A stretch of DNA of 64,000 bases from Sporolactobacillus terrae DSM 11697 (GTDB taxonomy: Bacteria; Bacillota; Bacilli; Bacillales; Sporolactobacillaceae). Every line of letters begins with the position of its first letter. Position 1 is the stretch's first letter. Under the pieces are notes generated by a model. It was not told the DNA's origin and did not search any database. It saw only the letters and a list, made by a program, of their open reading frames with translations. The stretch is from contig NZ_JFZC01000025.1 of the NCBI RefSeq assembly GCF_000648615.1, positions 1 through 64,000 of the forward strand. The letters run 5' to 3'. Below are positions 15,634-23,686 of this stretch, piece by piece. A program made the translations under genes and the position numbers.

Positions 15634-16587
15634 ATGGAAAAGGTGAAAATCGGTCGAACGGAACTAACTGTAAATCCACTTGGGCTTGGAACAAATAAAA
15701 TTGGTGGGTATAACTTGTTTCCCAATCTTGATGATGAGACGGGAAAGCAGGTGGTTCAAACGGCCATTGACCACGAGGTTGAAATGATTGATACCGCATT
15801 TATGTACGGGCTCGGTCATTCTGAAGAACTGATCGGTGACGTGCTGAAGAACAATGATCGTGAAAAAGTAATTTTGGCAACGAAAGGCGCGCAGCAAATT
15901 GCTGCGGATGGCGCTGTCACGTTGAGTAATAATCCTGAATTTCTGACGCAAGCAGTTGATGAAAGTCTGAAACGACTGCAGACCGATTATTTGGATATCT
16001 TTTATATCCATTTTCCAGATCAGGACACGCCGAAGGCAGAAGCGGTCGGGGCGCTTCAGCGTTTGAGAGAAGCGGGCAAGATTCGGGCAATCGGCATTTC
16101 GAATTTTAGCTTGGAACAAATTAAAGAAGCTGATGCAGACGGTTATGTTGATTTAGTCGAAAATCAATACAATTTGCTGCAGCAGGATGCGATGCGTGAA
16201 GTCGTCCCTTATCTGAAGGAGCGTGGGATTACCTTTGTGCCTTATGAACCGTTTGCTGCCGCACTTTTGACCGGACGCTACAACCCGGATAACTTGCCGC
16301 ATTTTGAAGCAGGCGATCACCGTCTGACGATTGATTTGTATCAACCGGATCAATTGAAGCGAAATGTTGAAAAAGTTGAAAAGCTGAAACCGATCGCTTC
16401 GCACTATGGTGTCACAACGGCACAACTTGTTCTTGCTTGGTACATGAAGAATCCGCTGATCGGACCCGTGATTCCCGGGGCGCGTACACCGGAACAACTG
16501 CTGGCGAATGTGGCAAGTGTTTCTACAGCGCTTCGGGATGAGGATTACCAAACGATCGATCATGTCTTTGCCTCATCGAATTTGTAA
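15634..16587 (+). CDS. aldo/keto reductase family oxidoreductase
   Basis: A 317-residue NAD(P)H-dependent TIM-barrel oxidoreductase of the aldo/keto reductase superfamily. The catalytic tetrad appears as Asp and Tyr in MIDTAFMYGLG, Lys in VILATKGAQQ and His in DIFYIHFPDQD. The cofactor region near the C-terminus is GPVIPGARTPEQLLANV. It is closest in style to the IolS/YhdN group. The ATG at 15634 is chosen because the conserved start KIGRTELTVNPLGLGTNKIG begins there; the frame extends 17 codons further up without family similarity. It is monocistronic. The substrate is unknown. The enzyme is cytoplasmic, and no regulatory site is evident. Confidence 0.9.
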   Translation: MEKVKIGRTELTVNPLGLGTNKIGGYNLFPNLDDETGKQVVQTAIDHEVEMIDTAFMYGLGHSEELIGDVLKNNDREKVILATKGAQQIAADGAVTLSNNPEFLTQAVDESLKRLQTDYLDIFYIHFPDQDTPKAEAVGALQRLREAGKIRAIGISNFSLEQIKEADADGYVDLVENQYNLLQQDAMREVVPYLKERGITFVPYEPFAAALLTGRYNPDNLPHFEAGDHRLTIDLYQPDQLKRNVEKVEKLKPIASHYGVTTAQLVLAWYMKNPLIGPVIPGARTPEQLLANVASVSTALRDEDYQTIDHVFASSNL

Positions 16588-16707
16588 TCAGTTGAGCAGT
16601 CTCATGCTAATGGAGTATGATGAGAAGTGCAGTACAGGGGACGCTTGATCGCGCAATTTTATTATCTGAATGTATGAAGAACCGCAAAAGGTTAAATAAA
16701 GAATGGA

Positions 16708-16751
16708 GCAGCCGTTTTCGAGGGGTTTCCTCGCTGAAGCGGCTGCTTTTT
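16708..16751 (+). terminator. intrinsic terminator of aldo/keto reductase gene
   Basis: GCAGCCG (16708-16714) pairs with CGGCTGC (16740-16746), with GAGG/CCTC pairing inside, followed by TTTTT. Confidence 0.85.
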
Positions 16752-16858
16752 CTTTGTGCGCTTCACCAGGCATGTGTGTCTTTTTCTACATAATAGGTGT
16801 TCTAACTTTCGGCATCCCTAGGATGTGCATACACATAAGAGAAGGAGGTTGTTTAATA

Positions 16859-17881
16859 ATGGCTAAATACAGTATTCATGCCGGACATAATTCCTTTGTT
16901 CCTGGTGCTCAGGGGTTTATCAAGGAAGAAGTCGTTAATCGGCAAATCAAGAACGCGGTTATCAACGATCTTCGAGCAGCAGGTCATACGGTCTACGATG
17001 ATACGGATGACCAAGCAAAAACACAAAACGAGAATCTTGCTGCAATTGTGCGCAAAATAAACAGCCACACTAATCTCAGTTTAGTCGTCTCGATCCATTT
17101 AAATGCAGGCGGTGGAACGGGGATTGAGGTTTACCAACCCGATATACGAACAAATGGGGTTGCGCAGCGTGTGCTCAATGCAGTTTGCGCGGTAACGGGA
17201 TTAAAAAACCGCGGCGTCCACACGAATTCGAGTTTATATGTTCTGCGCAATACGACTGCTCCTGCGATTCTGGTTGAATGCGGCTTCGTGGATCATCAAA
17301 GCGATGCAACTTTCGTTTCTACCCATACCGATGCAATTGGTCGGGCCATTGCAGAAGGCATCTTAGGAAGCACCATCACGTCAAAAAAGTCGCGTGCGGC
17401 AAGTCCAAAAGTGGCAAGTCCGAAAAAAGAAGCTGCCCCTTCATCCGTTCAGACTGCTTCGTTGCTGCGAAGAGGCAGTCGCGGTTCAACGGTCAAAGTC
17501 GTGCAGCAGAATTTAATTCATGCCGGATACAGTGTGGGTAGTGCAGGTGCGGACGGAGTCTTCGGTGTAGCAACAGAAGCCGCTGTTCGTGCACTGCAGC
17601 GTGACTCAGGAATTACGGTGGACGGAATTGTCGGCCTGCAAACCCAAATTGCACTCAGTCAGGCGCTAAGAGGTGGTTTGGCTGTAGTTCCGTACCCGGG
17701 ACACATCATCAAACGGGGAAGCCGCGGCCGTGATGTGGAAAGAATCCAACGTGCCCTGTCGCTTTCAGTAGACGGAGTCTTTGGACCTGCGACCAAGAAA
17801 GCAGTCAAAGCCTATCAGCGACGCCATAATCTTTCTGTAGATGGCATCGTAGGACCAGAAACTTGGAACACGTTGTTTTAG
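16859..17881 (+). CDS. N-acetylmuramoyl-L-alanine amidase (Amidase_3) with two peptidoglycan-binding domains
   Basis: A 340-residue peptidoglycan hydrolase. The Amidase_3 catalytic domain spans about 1-175: zinc ligands in SIHAGHN (His), an Asp/Glu region after it (KEEVVNRQ), SIHLNAGGGTGIEVY (His) and the catalytic Glu in ILVECGFVDHQSDA. A basic, Ser/Pro/Lys-rich linker follows (about 180-205). Two PG_binding_1 repeats come next: LLRRGSRGSTVKVVQQNL to VDGIVGLQT, and IIKRGSRGRDVERIQRAL to VDGIVGPETW. GAAGGAGG precedes ATG 16859. No signal peptide is present, as in the mother-cell lysis enzyme CwlC or phage endolysins. Nearby genes are not phage-like, so a sporulation or lysis role is possible but inferred. 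It cleaves the amide bond between MurNAc and the stem peptide. Confidence 0.92.
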   Translation: MAKYSIHAGHNSFVPGAQGFIKEEVVNRQIKNAVINDLRAAGHTVYDDTDDQAKTQNENLAAIVRKINSHTNLSLVVSIHLNAGGGTGIEVYQPDIRTNGVAQRVLNAVCAVTGLKNRGVHTNSSLYVLRNTTAPAILVECGFVDHQSDATFVSTHTDAIGRAIAEGILGSTITSKKSRAASPKVASPKKEAAPSSVQTASLLRRGSRGSTVKVVQQNLIHAGYSVGSAGADGVFGVATEAAVRALQRDSGITVDGIVGLQTQIALSQALRGGLAVVPYPGHIIKRGSRGRDVERIQRALSLSVDGVFGPATKKAVKAYQRRHNLSVDGIVGPETWNTLF

Positions 17882-18007
17882 GCGAAGGGCAATGCAAGGC
17901 GTTATCGATGTGGGAATCGTTTGCAAAGCGTCGTATTGCTTGAAATCAATGAGTCACGTGAATCATTTGATTTATTTTGTGTGTTTCTATAAAACGGTGT
18001 CTCTGAA

Positions 18008-18037
18008 ACTCCGACCGCCTATTTGTCGGAGTTTTTG
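18008..18037 (+). terminator. intrinsic terminator downstream of the amidase gene
   Basis: ACTCCGAC (18008-18015) pairs with GTCGGAGT (18025-18032), followed by TTTTG. Confidence 0.85.
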
Positions 18038-18107
18038 TGGCATGCAGCATTCATGAAAAAAAGTGTTCCTAGCCATACTAGAGATGAATGAATTTTTGAC
18101 AAAGAGG

Positions 18108-18569
18108 ATGGTCGCACTGAATTTTTACAGCTATGACTACATCGAAGGTCAAACTCATACGGCAGCTTTTGTACAGTTTGGTTTTATGGCAGCGCTGCTT
18201 CTCATTATTTTTTTCTTTATTCTCCGCTTTAGAAAAAGACGGATGCCCCATAAATATACGGAGATCATTTTTTTAGCTGGGATTCTGATTATCTTGCTTG
18301 CGGGAATCCAAGTGAATGATTGGCTGAACCGTGAGCATGTACAAAATGAATACCGCGGCGTGCTCAATCAGATGCGGCAGCTGTCACGTGAGTTGGATGT
18401 TCCAGTGGATCACATTTACACCAATCATTTGAAGCCGGATGAGGTGGCTTTATTTCTGGCAGGTGATCACTTCTATCGATTGGAACGAACAGAGGGCGAT
18501 CCCGATCATTATATGCTTGAGCGGATTCAGGTGATCAATGAATTCTCCGTGAAACTCATCGAAAAGTGA
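18108..18569 (+). CDS. DUF3290 family membrane protein
   Basis: About 153 residues. It starts with the family-typical LNFYSYDYIEGQTH, then has two transmembrane helices (about 23-40, FMAALLLIIFFFIL, and 52-68, IIFLAGILIILLAGI) and a soluble C-terminal part (about 70-153). DUF3290 proteins are commonly found next to DUF421 (YetF-like) proteins, as here. The start is uncertain: ATG 18108 has AAAGAGG directly abutting it, CTG 18117 has the ideal spacing and gives MNFYSYDY, and an ATG further upstream (18087) has only a weak ribosome site. It lies 13 bases before the DUF421 gene, so the two are probably co-transcribed. Function is unknown. Confidence 0.82.
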   Translation: MVALNFYSYDYIEGQTHTAAFVQFGFMAALLLIIFFFILRFRKRRMPHKYTEIIFLAGILIILLAGIQVNDWLNREHVQNEYRGVLNQMRQLSRELDVPVDHIYTNHLKPDEVALFLAGDHFYRLERTEGDPDHYMLERIQVINEFSVKLIEK

Positions 18570-18582
18570 AGGGGGACGCAGT

Positions 18583-19263
18583 GTGTTTTCATACATGGAC
18601 GTAGCCATTAAGTTAGTCATCGGTCTCATCTGCCTCGTCATTTTCATCAATATGTCGGGTAAAGGCAATCTAGCACCGTTATCTGCTGCCGATCAAATCC
18701 AGAATTATGTGCTTGGCGGGATCATAGGCGGGATGATCTATAACCCGGATATTACAATTATGCAATTTCTGATTGTTCTGCTCATCTGGTCAGGATTGAT
18801 TATCGCGATGAGAATCTTGAAGGCGAAAAACAGTGAGGTGCGTAAGTGGATTGATGGTGACCCAATTGTCATTGTTAATAAGGGTAAAATGATCCCAAAA
18901 AATTTTAAGAAAGCCAATCTGTCGGTTACGGATTTTGCGACCATGCTGCGGATGCAGGACATTTACACAATAAAAGATGTGAGCCGGGCGCAGGTTGAAC
19001 AGAACGGGCATCTCACCGTATTGAAAAAAGATAACGAACGGCTTGGTTTTATCCTTGTCGCCGAAGGTTCGATTGATTATGATATGCTTGATTTGATGGA
19101 CAAGGATGAACAATGGCTGGTTGACGTGTTTCAGCATATGGGGATTGCGTCGAAGGAAGATGTCTTTTGCGCGGAATATTACAAAGGTTCGATCACCGTA
19201 TATACGGACGATATGGAGAAACAAACCTCCCCTGTTGCGGTTATGCGCAAAGATCCTCTTTGA
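18583..19263 (+). CDS. DUF421 (YetF/YcaP-type) membrane protein
   Basis: A 226-residue protein with three N-terminal transmembrane helices (about 8-24, 45-60, 62-77) and a cytoplasmic C-terminal domain. Family landmarks are MSGKGNLAPLSAADQIQNYV, IDGDPIVIVNKGKM and SVTDFATMLRMQDIYTIKDV. The GTG start at 18583 follows GAAGGGGGAC, a strong ribosome site. YetF-like proteins occur in spore formers and have been linked to spore membranes, but no enzymatic activity can be read here. It is the middle gene of a DUF3290-DUF421-DUF218 cluster, 48 bases before the next start. The association with DUF3290 suggests the two work as one membrane complex (inference). Confidence 0.9.
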   Translation: MFSYMDVAIKLVIGLICLVIFINMSGKGNLAPLSAADQIQNYVLGGIIGGMIYNPDITIMQFLIVLLIWSGLIIAMRILKAKNSEVRKWIDGDPIVIVNKGKMIPKNFKKANLSVTDFATMLRMQDIYTIKDVSRAQVEQNGHLTVLKKDNERLGFILVAEGSIDYDMLDLMDKDEQWLVDVFQHMGIASKEDVFCAEYYKGSITVYTDDMEKQTSPVAVMRKDPL

Positions 19264-19311
19264 GGCAGACGAGCCGTGTTCACTAAAAATGTCTCTACGG
19301 GAGCGGTGAAC

Positions 19312-20053
19312 GTGGCATATATCATTAAATTTATTTATGGGTTTTTATTGCCTCCAGGACTGTTTGTGACGGTGCTTGCGTTATTGAGTGTCATGCTGTT
19401 TCATAAAAAAAGCAAACTGGCGATTTTGCTTGGAGCGGTTACCTGCCTTATGTATCTTAGCTTCATTCCGCTTACTGGGATTCTTTTGGTGCACCCTCTG
19501 GAAAATCATTATCAGCCGCCGGAAAAGCCGAAGGGCGATGTCCTGGTGATGCTTGGCGGGGGGGGCGACGCTCGGAACGCCTGATTTAGGAGGGAAGGGG
19601 CAGTTGTCGGGCAATGCGGCGAATCGATTACTGACAACGTTCCGTTTGTATCAGAAAACGCATTTACCGATCATTTTAAGCGGAGGAAAGGTCTATCCGG
19701 ACAGTGGACTTGAGGCTGAGATCGGTAAGCGTCAACTCACGGCACTTGGCGTACCTGCAAACAAGATTATTACGGAAACCAAGAGCATTACAACGAAAAC
19801 CAATGCTGAAAATACGAAAAAAGTAATGAAAGCATATCGGTTTAAGCGGCCGATTCTGATTACATCAGCCTTTCATTTGCCGCGTGCGGTCTTACTGTTT
19901 CAGAATGAAGGTGTTCGCGTGACGCCCTACCCGACCGACTATCTTGAAAGCAGGCCTGTTGCACTTTATCCCGGTCAGTTTGTTCCTGCAAGCGGGGGTA
20001 CTGCATTTACTGCGCTGAAGGAATATATCGGGATGTTCGCCTCACGCTTTTAA
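19312..20053 (+). pseudogene. DUF218 (YdcF/SanA-like) membrane protein, frameshifted at a G8 run
   Basis: Two overlapping frames make one DUF218 protein. The first starts at GTG 19312 (AYIIKFIYGFLLPPGLF, two membrane helices, then VLVMLGGG) and stops at 19584. The second frame carries ATLGTPDLGGKGQLSGNAANR, LPIILSGGKVYPDSG, ITETKSITTKTNAENTKK, ILITSAFHLPRA and the C-terminus ending at 20053. The break falls exactly at eight consecutive G bases (about 19558-19565). Removing one G restores MLGGGATLG, the conserved family start of the DUF218 fold. So this is a slippage site, a recent mutation or a sequencing error. DUF218 proteins act in envelope-related processes. It follows the DUF421 gene closely. 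Confidence 0.85.
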
Positions 20054-20068
20054 TCCACCGAGAAAAGA

Positions 20069-20092
20069 GCATCCGCAGCTCGGATGCCCTTT
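20069..20092 (+). terminator. hairpin terminator after the DUF218 gene
   Basis: GCATCCG (20069-20075) pairs with CGGATGC (20081-20087) and is followed by CCTTTCT. On the other strand it is followed by TCTTTTCT, so it may also end the minus-strand YjcZ transcript. Confidence 0.65.
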
Positions 20093-20184
20093 CTCAGGAG
20101 GCTTGACATTTATTTACGCCATTCGGCACCACTCGATTTGGTGTCGGGTCGAATGAGCTGCTGCTTTTCAACGCTCAAACGGAA

Positions 20185-20301
20185 TTAGTAGCAAAATGCT
20201 GCACCTACAATGATTAACAAGATGAACAGTACAACAAGAAGTGCGAAGCCGTTTCCTACGCCGCATCCGCAGCCGGCACCGCCTTTTACTGGTTCGCCCA
20301 T
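20185..20301 (-). CDS. YjcZ-family tiny sporulation membrane protein
   Basis: A 38-residue protein that I found on the minus strand. It begins MGEPVKGGAGCGCGVGNGFA and continues with a single hydrophobic helix, LLVVLFILLIIVGAAFCY. This layout (Gly/Cys-rich start, one transmembrane helix, terminal CY-like residues) is characteristic of the YjcZ/tiny-TM family of Bacillus spore proteins. GAGGGGGTG lies just upstream of the ATG. It is short but complete, with a stop codon at 20185-20187. Role in the spore is not established. It lies just downstream of the ecfT gene on the same strand, but ecfT and this gene are probably separate units. Confidence 0.88.
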   Translation of the reverse strand: MGEPVKGGAGCGCGVGNGFALLVVLFILLIIVGAAFCY

Positions 20302-20403
20302 CAGAACACCCCCTCATGATCGGATACTGCATTATATGTTGCAGTTACCTAGAATGGGAGGGCAAATGTACCGATTTTTTTCTGATTGTCGCTTCGTTAA
20401 CGA

Positions 20404-21213
20404 TTAAAACGGTTGCCGGATACCGTTGAAAATCAGTGTCATGGCGAATGCAGCCAAGAAAAAGATTACTGCTGCATAGTCAAGTCGCCTAAGTTTCAAA
20501 GGATGCAATTTCGTTCGGCCTTCGCCGCCATGGTAGCAACGGCATTCAATCGCATTGGTCAATTCAAACGCGCGACGGAATGCCGACATGAACAGAGGAA
20601 GGATAACCGGAAAAAAGGCGCGAATCCTATTGAGGATCGTTCCGGTACCAAACTGGGCGCCGCGCGCTTTCTGTGCCTCGATAATTCGGTCGAGCTCTTC
20701 AGCGAGCGTTGGCAGGAAGCGCAGTGTGATTGACAACGTCATCGACAACTCGTTAACCGGAAAATGAAGCCGCTTCAGGGGCGCAAGCAGTTGTTCCAAT
20801 CCACTTGCCAGTGCATTGAGCGACGTGGTGTATGTAATGAGCGAGCAGCCGGCGATCAGTGTGATCAGGCGGACCAGTAAAGTAAACCCGGTAAACAAGC
20901 CTTGATCCGTGATACGGAGGAACGCATAGTGCCACAAGACATGACCGGATACATAAAAAATGTTCAGCAGCGCGGTAACGATAATCACAGGAATAATCGG
21001 TCGAACGGCTCGAAATACTTTTTGCGCGGGGACTTGGGCACATACTATATAAATCCAGAGCAGCAAAAGTAAAAAGAGTAAGCTGAGCGCGCTTTTCGTC
21101 AAAAATACTTGAATGATGAACAGAAAAGTAAGCATCAACTTTGTCCGCGGATCAAGCCGATGCATGAGTGAATGTCCGGGAATAAATTGACCGACGGTAA
21201 GATCGCGCGTCAT
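20404..21213 (-). CDS. ecfT: ECF transporter transmembrane component EcfT
   Basis: A 269-residue membrane scaffold of the energy-coupling factor module shared by vitamin transporters. It starts VGQFIPGHSLMHRLDPRTKLML, typical of EcfT. Several transmembrane helices follow, with two coupling motifs for the ATPases near the C-terminus: IEAQKARGAQFG and NAIECRCYHGG. The start overlaps the ecfA2 stop by four bases (21210-21213), so the genes are translationally coupled. In Bacillus subtilis this trio sits in the ribosomal protein cluster followed by truA; here it is followed instead by a small sporulation gene on the same strand. Confidence 0.95.
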   Translation of the reverse strand: MTRDLTVGQFIPGHSLMHRLDPRTKLMLTFLFIIQVFLTKSALSLLFLLLLLWIYIVCAQVPAQKVFRAVRPIIPVIIVTALLNIFYVSGHVLWHYAFLRITDQGLFTGFTLLVRLITLIAGCSLITYTTSLNALASGLEQLLAPLKRLHFPVNELSMTLSITLRFLPTLAEELDRIIEAQKARGAQFGTGTILNRIRAFFPVILPLFMSAFRRAFELTNAIECRCYHGGEGRTKLHPLKLRRLDYAAVIFFLAAFAMTLIFNGIRQPF

Positions 21214-22073
21214 GGACGATCCGCCTCCTTAAGAAAACAAAGCAGCTCCCGCTCCGCCTGCTCAACGGTATAGGCCGCTGTTTTAACGGAATAGCCTTTC
21301 GCTTTGAGCCCAAGCAGAACCTTAGTGCTTTGCGGAATATCCAGCCCAATCGACACAAGTTTCTCTGCTTGAGCAAAAATAGAGGCAACCGGTCCGTCCA
21401 GTGCAACGCTGCCTTGGTCGAGCACAACGACTCGATCAACAAAGTCGGCGATATCCTCCATGCTGTGCGAGACAAGCACGACTGCTGCCCCGCTTTTCCG
21501 ACGATACTGATGGAGCGCATCAAAAAGGGCATGACGTCCCTCGGGGTCAAGACCTGCTGCCGGCTCATCCAGAATCAGCACTTTTGGGCGCATTGCAAGG
21601 ACACCGGCGATGGCGACTCGGCGCATTTCGCCTCCAGACAGTCGGAAGGGATTGCGTTCCAAGTACGATTTGTCGAGTCCAACGCATTGCAAGGATTCAC
21701 GAATGCGGGCATTAATTTCTTCTTGATCAAGTCCCATATTCCGCGGACCATAGGCGATATCCTTGCCGACCGTTTCCTCGAAGATCTGCGTTTCCGGATA
21801 TTGAAAAACCAGCCCAATCTGAAAACGGATCGAACGGATTTCGTTCGGCTTTTTCCATAAATCATTGCCTTGGTACAACACTTGTCCGGAGTTGGGGCGA
21901 AGCAGTCCATTAAAATGGCGGATCAGCGTTGATTTTCCAGAACCAGTATGCCCGATCAGGCCAACGGATTCACCGGCGTCAACAGCCATGGATACATCAC
22001 GAAGCGCATGCTTTTCAAAAGCAGTTCCCAGGCTATAGCAATAATTTATGTTTTTTAATTCAATAAGTGCCAT
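21210..22073 (-). CDS. ecfA2: ECF transporter ATPase EcfA2
   Basis: A 287-residue ABC ATPase. Walker A is GHTGSGKST (about 40-48), the Q-loop region is GLVFQYPETQIFEETV, the signature is LSGGEMRRVAIAG (about 144-156), Walker B is KVLILDEPAAGLDPEG and the switch His is in VLVSHSMEDIA. The PETQIFEETV segment is typical of the A2 subunit. It overlaps ecfA1 upstream by 14 bases and ecfT downstream by 4. It should pair with EcfA1 to drive uptake through interchangeable S components. Cytoplasmic, membrane-associated. Confidence 0.96.
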   Translation of the reverse strand: MALIELKNINYCYSLGTAFEKHALRDVSMAVDAGESVGLIGHTGSGKSTLIRHFNGLLRPNSGQVLYQGNDLWKKPNEIRSIRFQIGLVFQYPETQIFEETVGKDIAYGPRNMGLDQEEINARIRESLQCVGLDKSYLERNPFRLSGGEMRRVAIAGVLAMRPKVLILDEPAAGLDPEGRHALFDALHQYRRKSGAAVVLVSHSMEDIADFVDRVVVLDQGSVALDGPVASIFAQAEKLVSIGLDIPQSTKVLLGLKAKGYSVKTAAYTVEQAERELLCFLKEADRP

Positions 22074-22920
22074 AATCTTCCTCCCTGGCAGCTATTAATG
22101 CATTGATACACTGATCAACGTGGATAATCGGATTAGGTAAGCGGATTCCTTGGTGTCGCAAGCGCAGCACAAGCTCGACGACCTGAGGCACATCCAATTT
22201 CAATTGTTTGAGCAAATCAATCTGATAAAAGACGTGTTCGGGACGATCATCCATCACCACTTTTCCCTGATTCATAAGCAGAATGCGGCTTGCTTCAGCC
22301 GCTTCATCCATGTGGTGTGTAATTAAAAGGATCGTTATCCCAAATTCATAATTGAGCCGTTTGATAATGCGCATGACATCGGCACGTCCTTTTGGGTCGA
22401 GCATCGAAGTTGCCTCATCCATGACAATGCATTGCGGCCGCATAGCAAGAATGCCAGCGATGGCAATGCGCTGCTTCTGACCACCGGATAGTTTGAACGG
22501 GGAATGCCGTTTGTAAGCCAGCATATCTACTGCATCAAGCGCCCAATCCACACGTCTTTGAATCTCACTGGGCTTCATGCCGAGATTTTCCGGTGCAAAA
22601 GCAACATCTTCTTCGACCAGCGTCGAGATAAGCTGGTTATCCGGATTTTGAAAGACCATGCCGACCGTTTGGCGGATTGCATCAAGCTGCTGATGGTCCG
22701 CCGTATCCATACCTTGTATTTGAACGGAGCCGTCTGAAGGAAGCAGCAACCCGTTTAAATGCTTGGCCAATGTAGACTTCCCGCATCCGTTCGGGCCGAG
22801 AATCGCGACAAACTCGCCTTGATGGATTGAGAGATCGATCCCATTCAAAATCCATTTTTGCTTGGTTTGGTGATGCAGATATTGGAAATAAAGGTTCTGC
22901 GTTTCAATCAGCGCACTCAT
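22060..22920 (-). CDS. ecfA1: ECF transporter ATPase EcfA1
   Basis: A 286-residue ABC ATPase, the first gene of the ecfA1-ecfA2-ecfT operon. Walker A is GPNGCGKST (about 43-51), the Q loop GMVFQNPDNQLISTLVEEDV, the signature LSGGQKQRIAIAG, Walker B QCIVMDEATSMLDPKGR and the switch His in LLITHHMDEAAEA. NPDNQ is typical of the A1 subunit. The ATG at 22920 is preceded by AAGGAGCAG. A terminator (22955-22986) separates it from the S-component gene upstream on the same strand, so this operon needs its own promoter or readthrough. Confidence 0.96.
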   Translation of the reverse strand: MSALIETQNLYFQYLHHQTKQKWILNGIDLSIHQGEFVAILGPNGCGKSTLAKHLNGLLLPSDGSVQIQGMDTADHQQLDAIRQTVGMVFQNPDNQLISTLVEEDVAFAPENLGMKPSEIQRRVDWALDAVDMLAYKRHSPFKLSGGQKQRIAIAGILAMRPQCIVMDEATSMLDPKGRADVMRIIKRLNYEFGITILLITHHMDEAAEASRILLMNQGKVVMDDRPEHVFYQIDLLKQLKLDVPQVVELVLRLRHQGIRLPNPIIHVDQCINALIAAREEDYGTY

Positions 22921-22954
22921 GTCTGCTCCTTAGGGTAGGATTTGTGAGTATACA

Positions 22955-22986
22955 AAAAAGTTCGGACAAAATGATTGTCCGAACTT
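22955..22986 (-). terminator. intrinsic terminator between the S component and ecfA1
   Basis: On the minus strand AAGTTCGGACAA pairs with TTGTCCGAACTT, followed by TTTTGT. It is a perfect 12-bp stem immediately behind the S-component gene. Confidence 0.9.
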
Positions 22987-23001
22987 AATCATACCATCTT
23001 T

Positions 23002-23580
23002 TTATCCGAGTTTGGATATCCCTTTGTTTGAATCAAAGATTGACAATCCCTTTTTGAGCGGGAAGTACAGTACGGTGACGATGATCACGGTAGATATTGC
23101 GTTAATCGCTGTTGCAGGCAGACTGGTGAAGGCTGCAACCACTGCCGGAGTAAATGCACTCCCGAGCAACAGTTTCTCAATCAAGCCATGTAAAAATTCA
23201 AGCGCAATCTTTGATACGCCGGCAACCAAAGCAAGAATAAAGAGGTTGAGCGGGCTGTCCTGATGTTTGAGCAATGTGAAGGCTCCACTGACAATTGCCG
23301 CAACAAGAAAAGCGAGAATGACGGTCACTGGAGCAGTGGATGCATAGCCATTGAGCAGATCGAACAACCCAAGTCCGATCGCCCCCGCCAAACCACCACG
23401 AAAACCGCCAAGCAGCAAGACGGAAAGCACAAGCAGCGAGTTGCCGAAATGAATAAATGGAGCGCCTACTGCTGCCGGCAGAGGAATTCTCAATGCGGAA
23501 ATGCCCAAATAAGTTACTGCTGCAAACAATGCAACGAGCACGATGTCACGAACGCCAAATGATTTACTTTGCTTGCTCAT
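23002..23580 (-). CDS. ECF transporter S component, substrate unknown
   Basis: A 192-residue membrane protein with about six hydrophobic helices. It resembles the PF07155-type ECF substrate-binding family. Landmarks are DIVLVALFAAVTYLGI at the start, PFIHFGNSLLVLSVLLLGG, and GAIGLGLFDLLNGY. It lacks an ATPase, as expected for an S component, and likely docks on EcfT/EcfA1/EcfA2 encoded just downstream on the same strand. The substrate (riboflavin, pyrimidine precursor or other vitamin) cannot be decided. The start at 23580 has AGAGGAGAG upstream. A perfect sigma-A promoter lies 78 bases upstream. No known vitamin riboswitch was recognised in the short leader. Confidence 0.88.
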   Translation of the reverse strand: MSKQSKSFGVRDIVLVALFAAVTYLGISALRIPLPAAVGAPFIHFGNSLLVLSVLLLGGFRGGLAGAIGLGLFDLLNGYASTAPVTVILAFLVAAIVSGAFTLLKHQDSPLNLFILALVAGVSKIALEFLHGLIEKLLLGSAFTPAVVAAFTSLPATAINAISTVIIVTVLYFPLKKGLSIFDSNKGISKLG

Positions 23581-23657
23581 AATCGACTCTCCTCTGAAAA
23601 GAATAATGAAAAACATGAGTTCAAAAAAACCCACTAGCTTACAAGGGATTAAGACTG

Positions 23658-23686
23658 ATATTACCCTTTGCTTACGGAACTGTCAA
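23658..23686 (-). promoter_or_regulatory. sigma-A promoter of the S-component gene
   Basis: On the minus strand, TTGACA (23681-23686) and TAATAT (23658-23663) are separated by exactly 17 bases (GTTCCGTAAGCAAAGGG). The predicted transcript starts near 23651 and has a leader of about 70 bases. Confidence 0.85.

Noticed and set aside
16703-16858. N-terminal extension of the amidase frame by 52 residues
   Set aside because: The true start at 16859 has a perfect GAAGGAGG site and a normal Amidase_3 N-terminus; the extension covers a terminator hairpin and codes for no recognisable domain.
16859-20053. Prophage region suggested by the amidase
   Set aside because: No holin, tail, integrase or other phage gene surrounds it; the neighbouring genes are conserved chromosomal membrane proteins.
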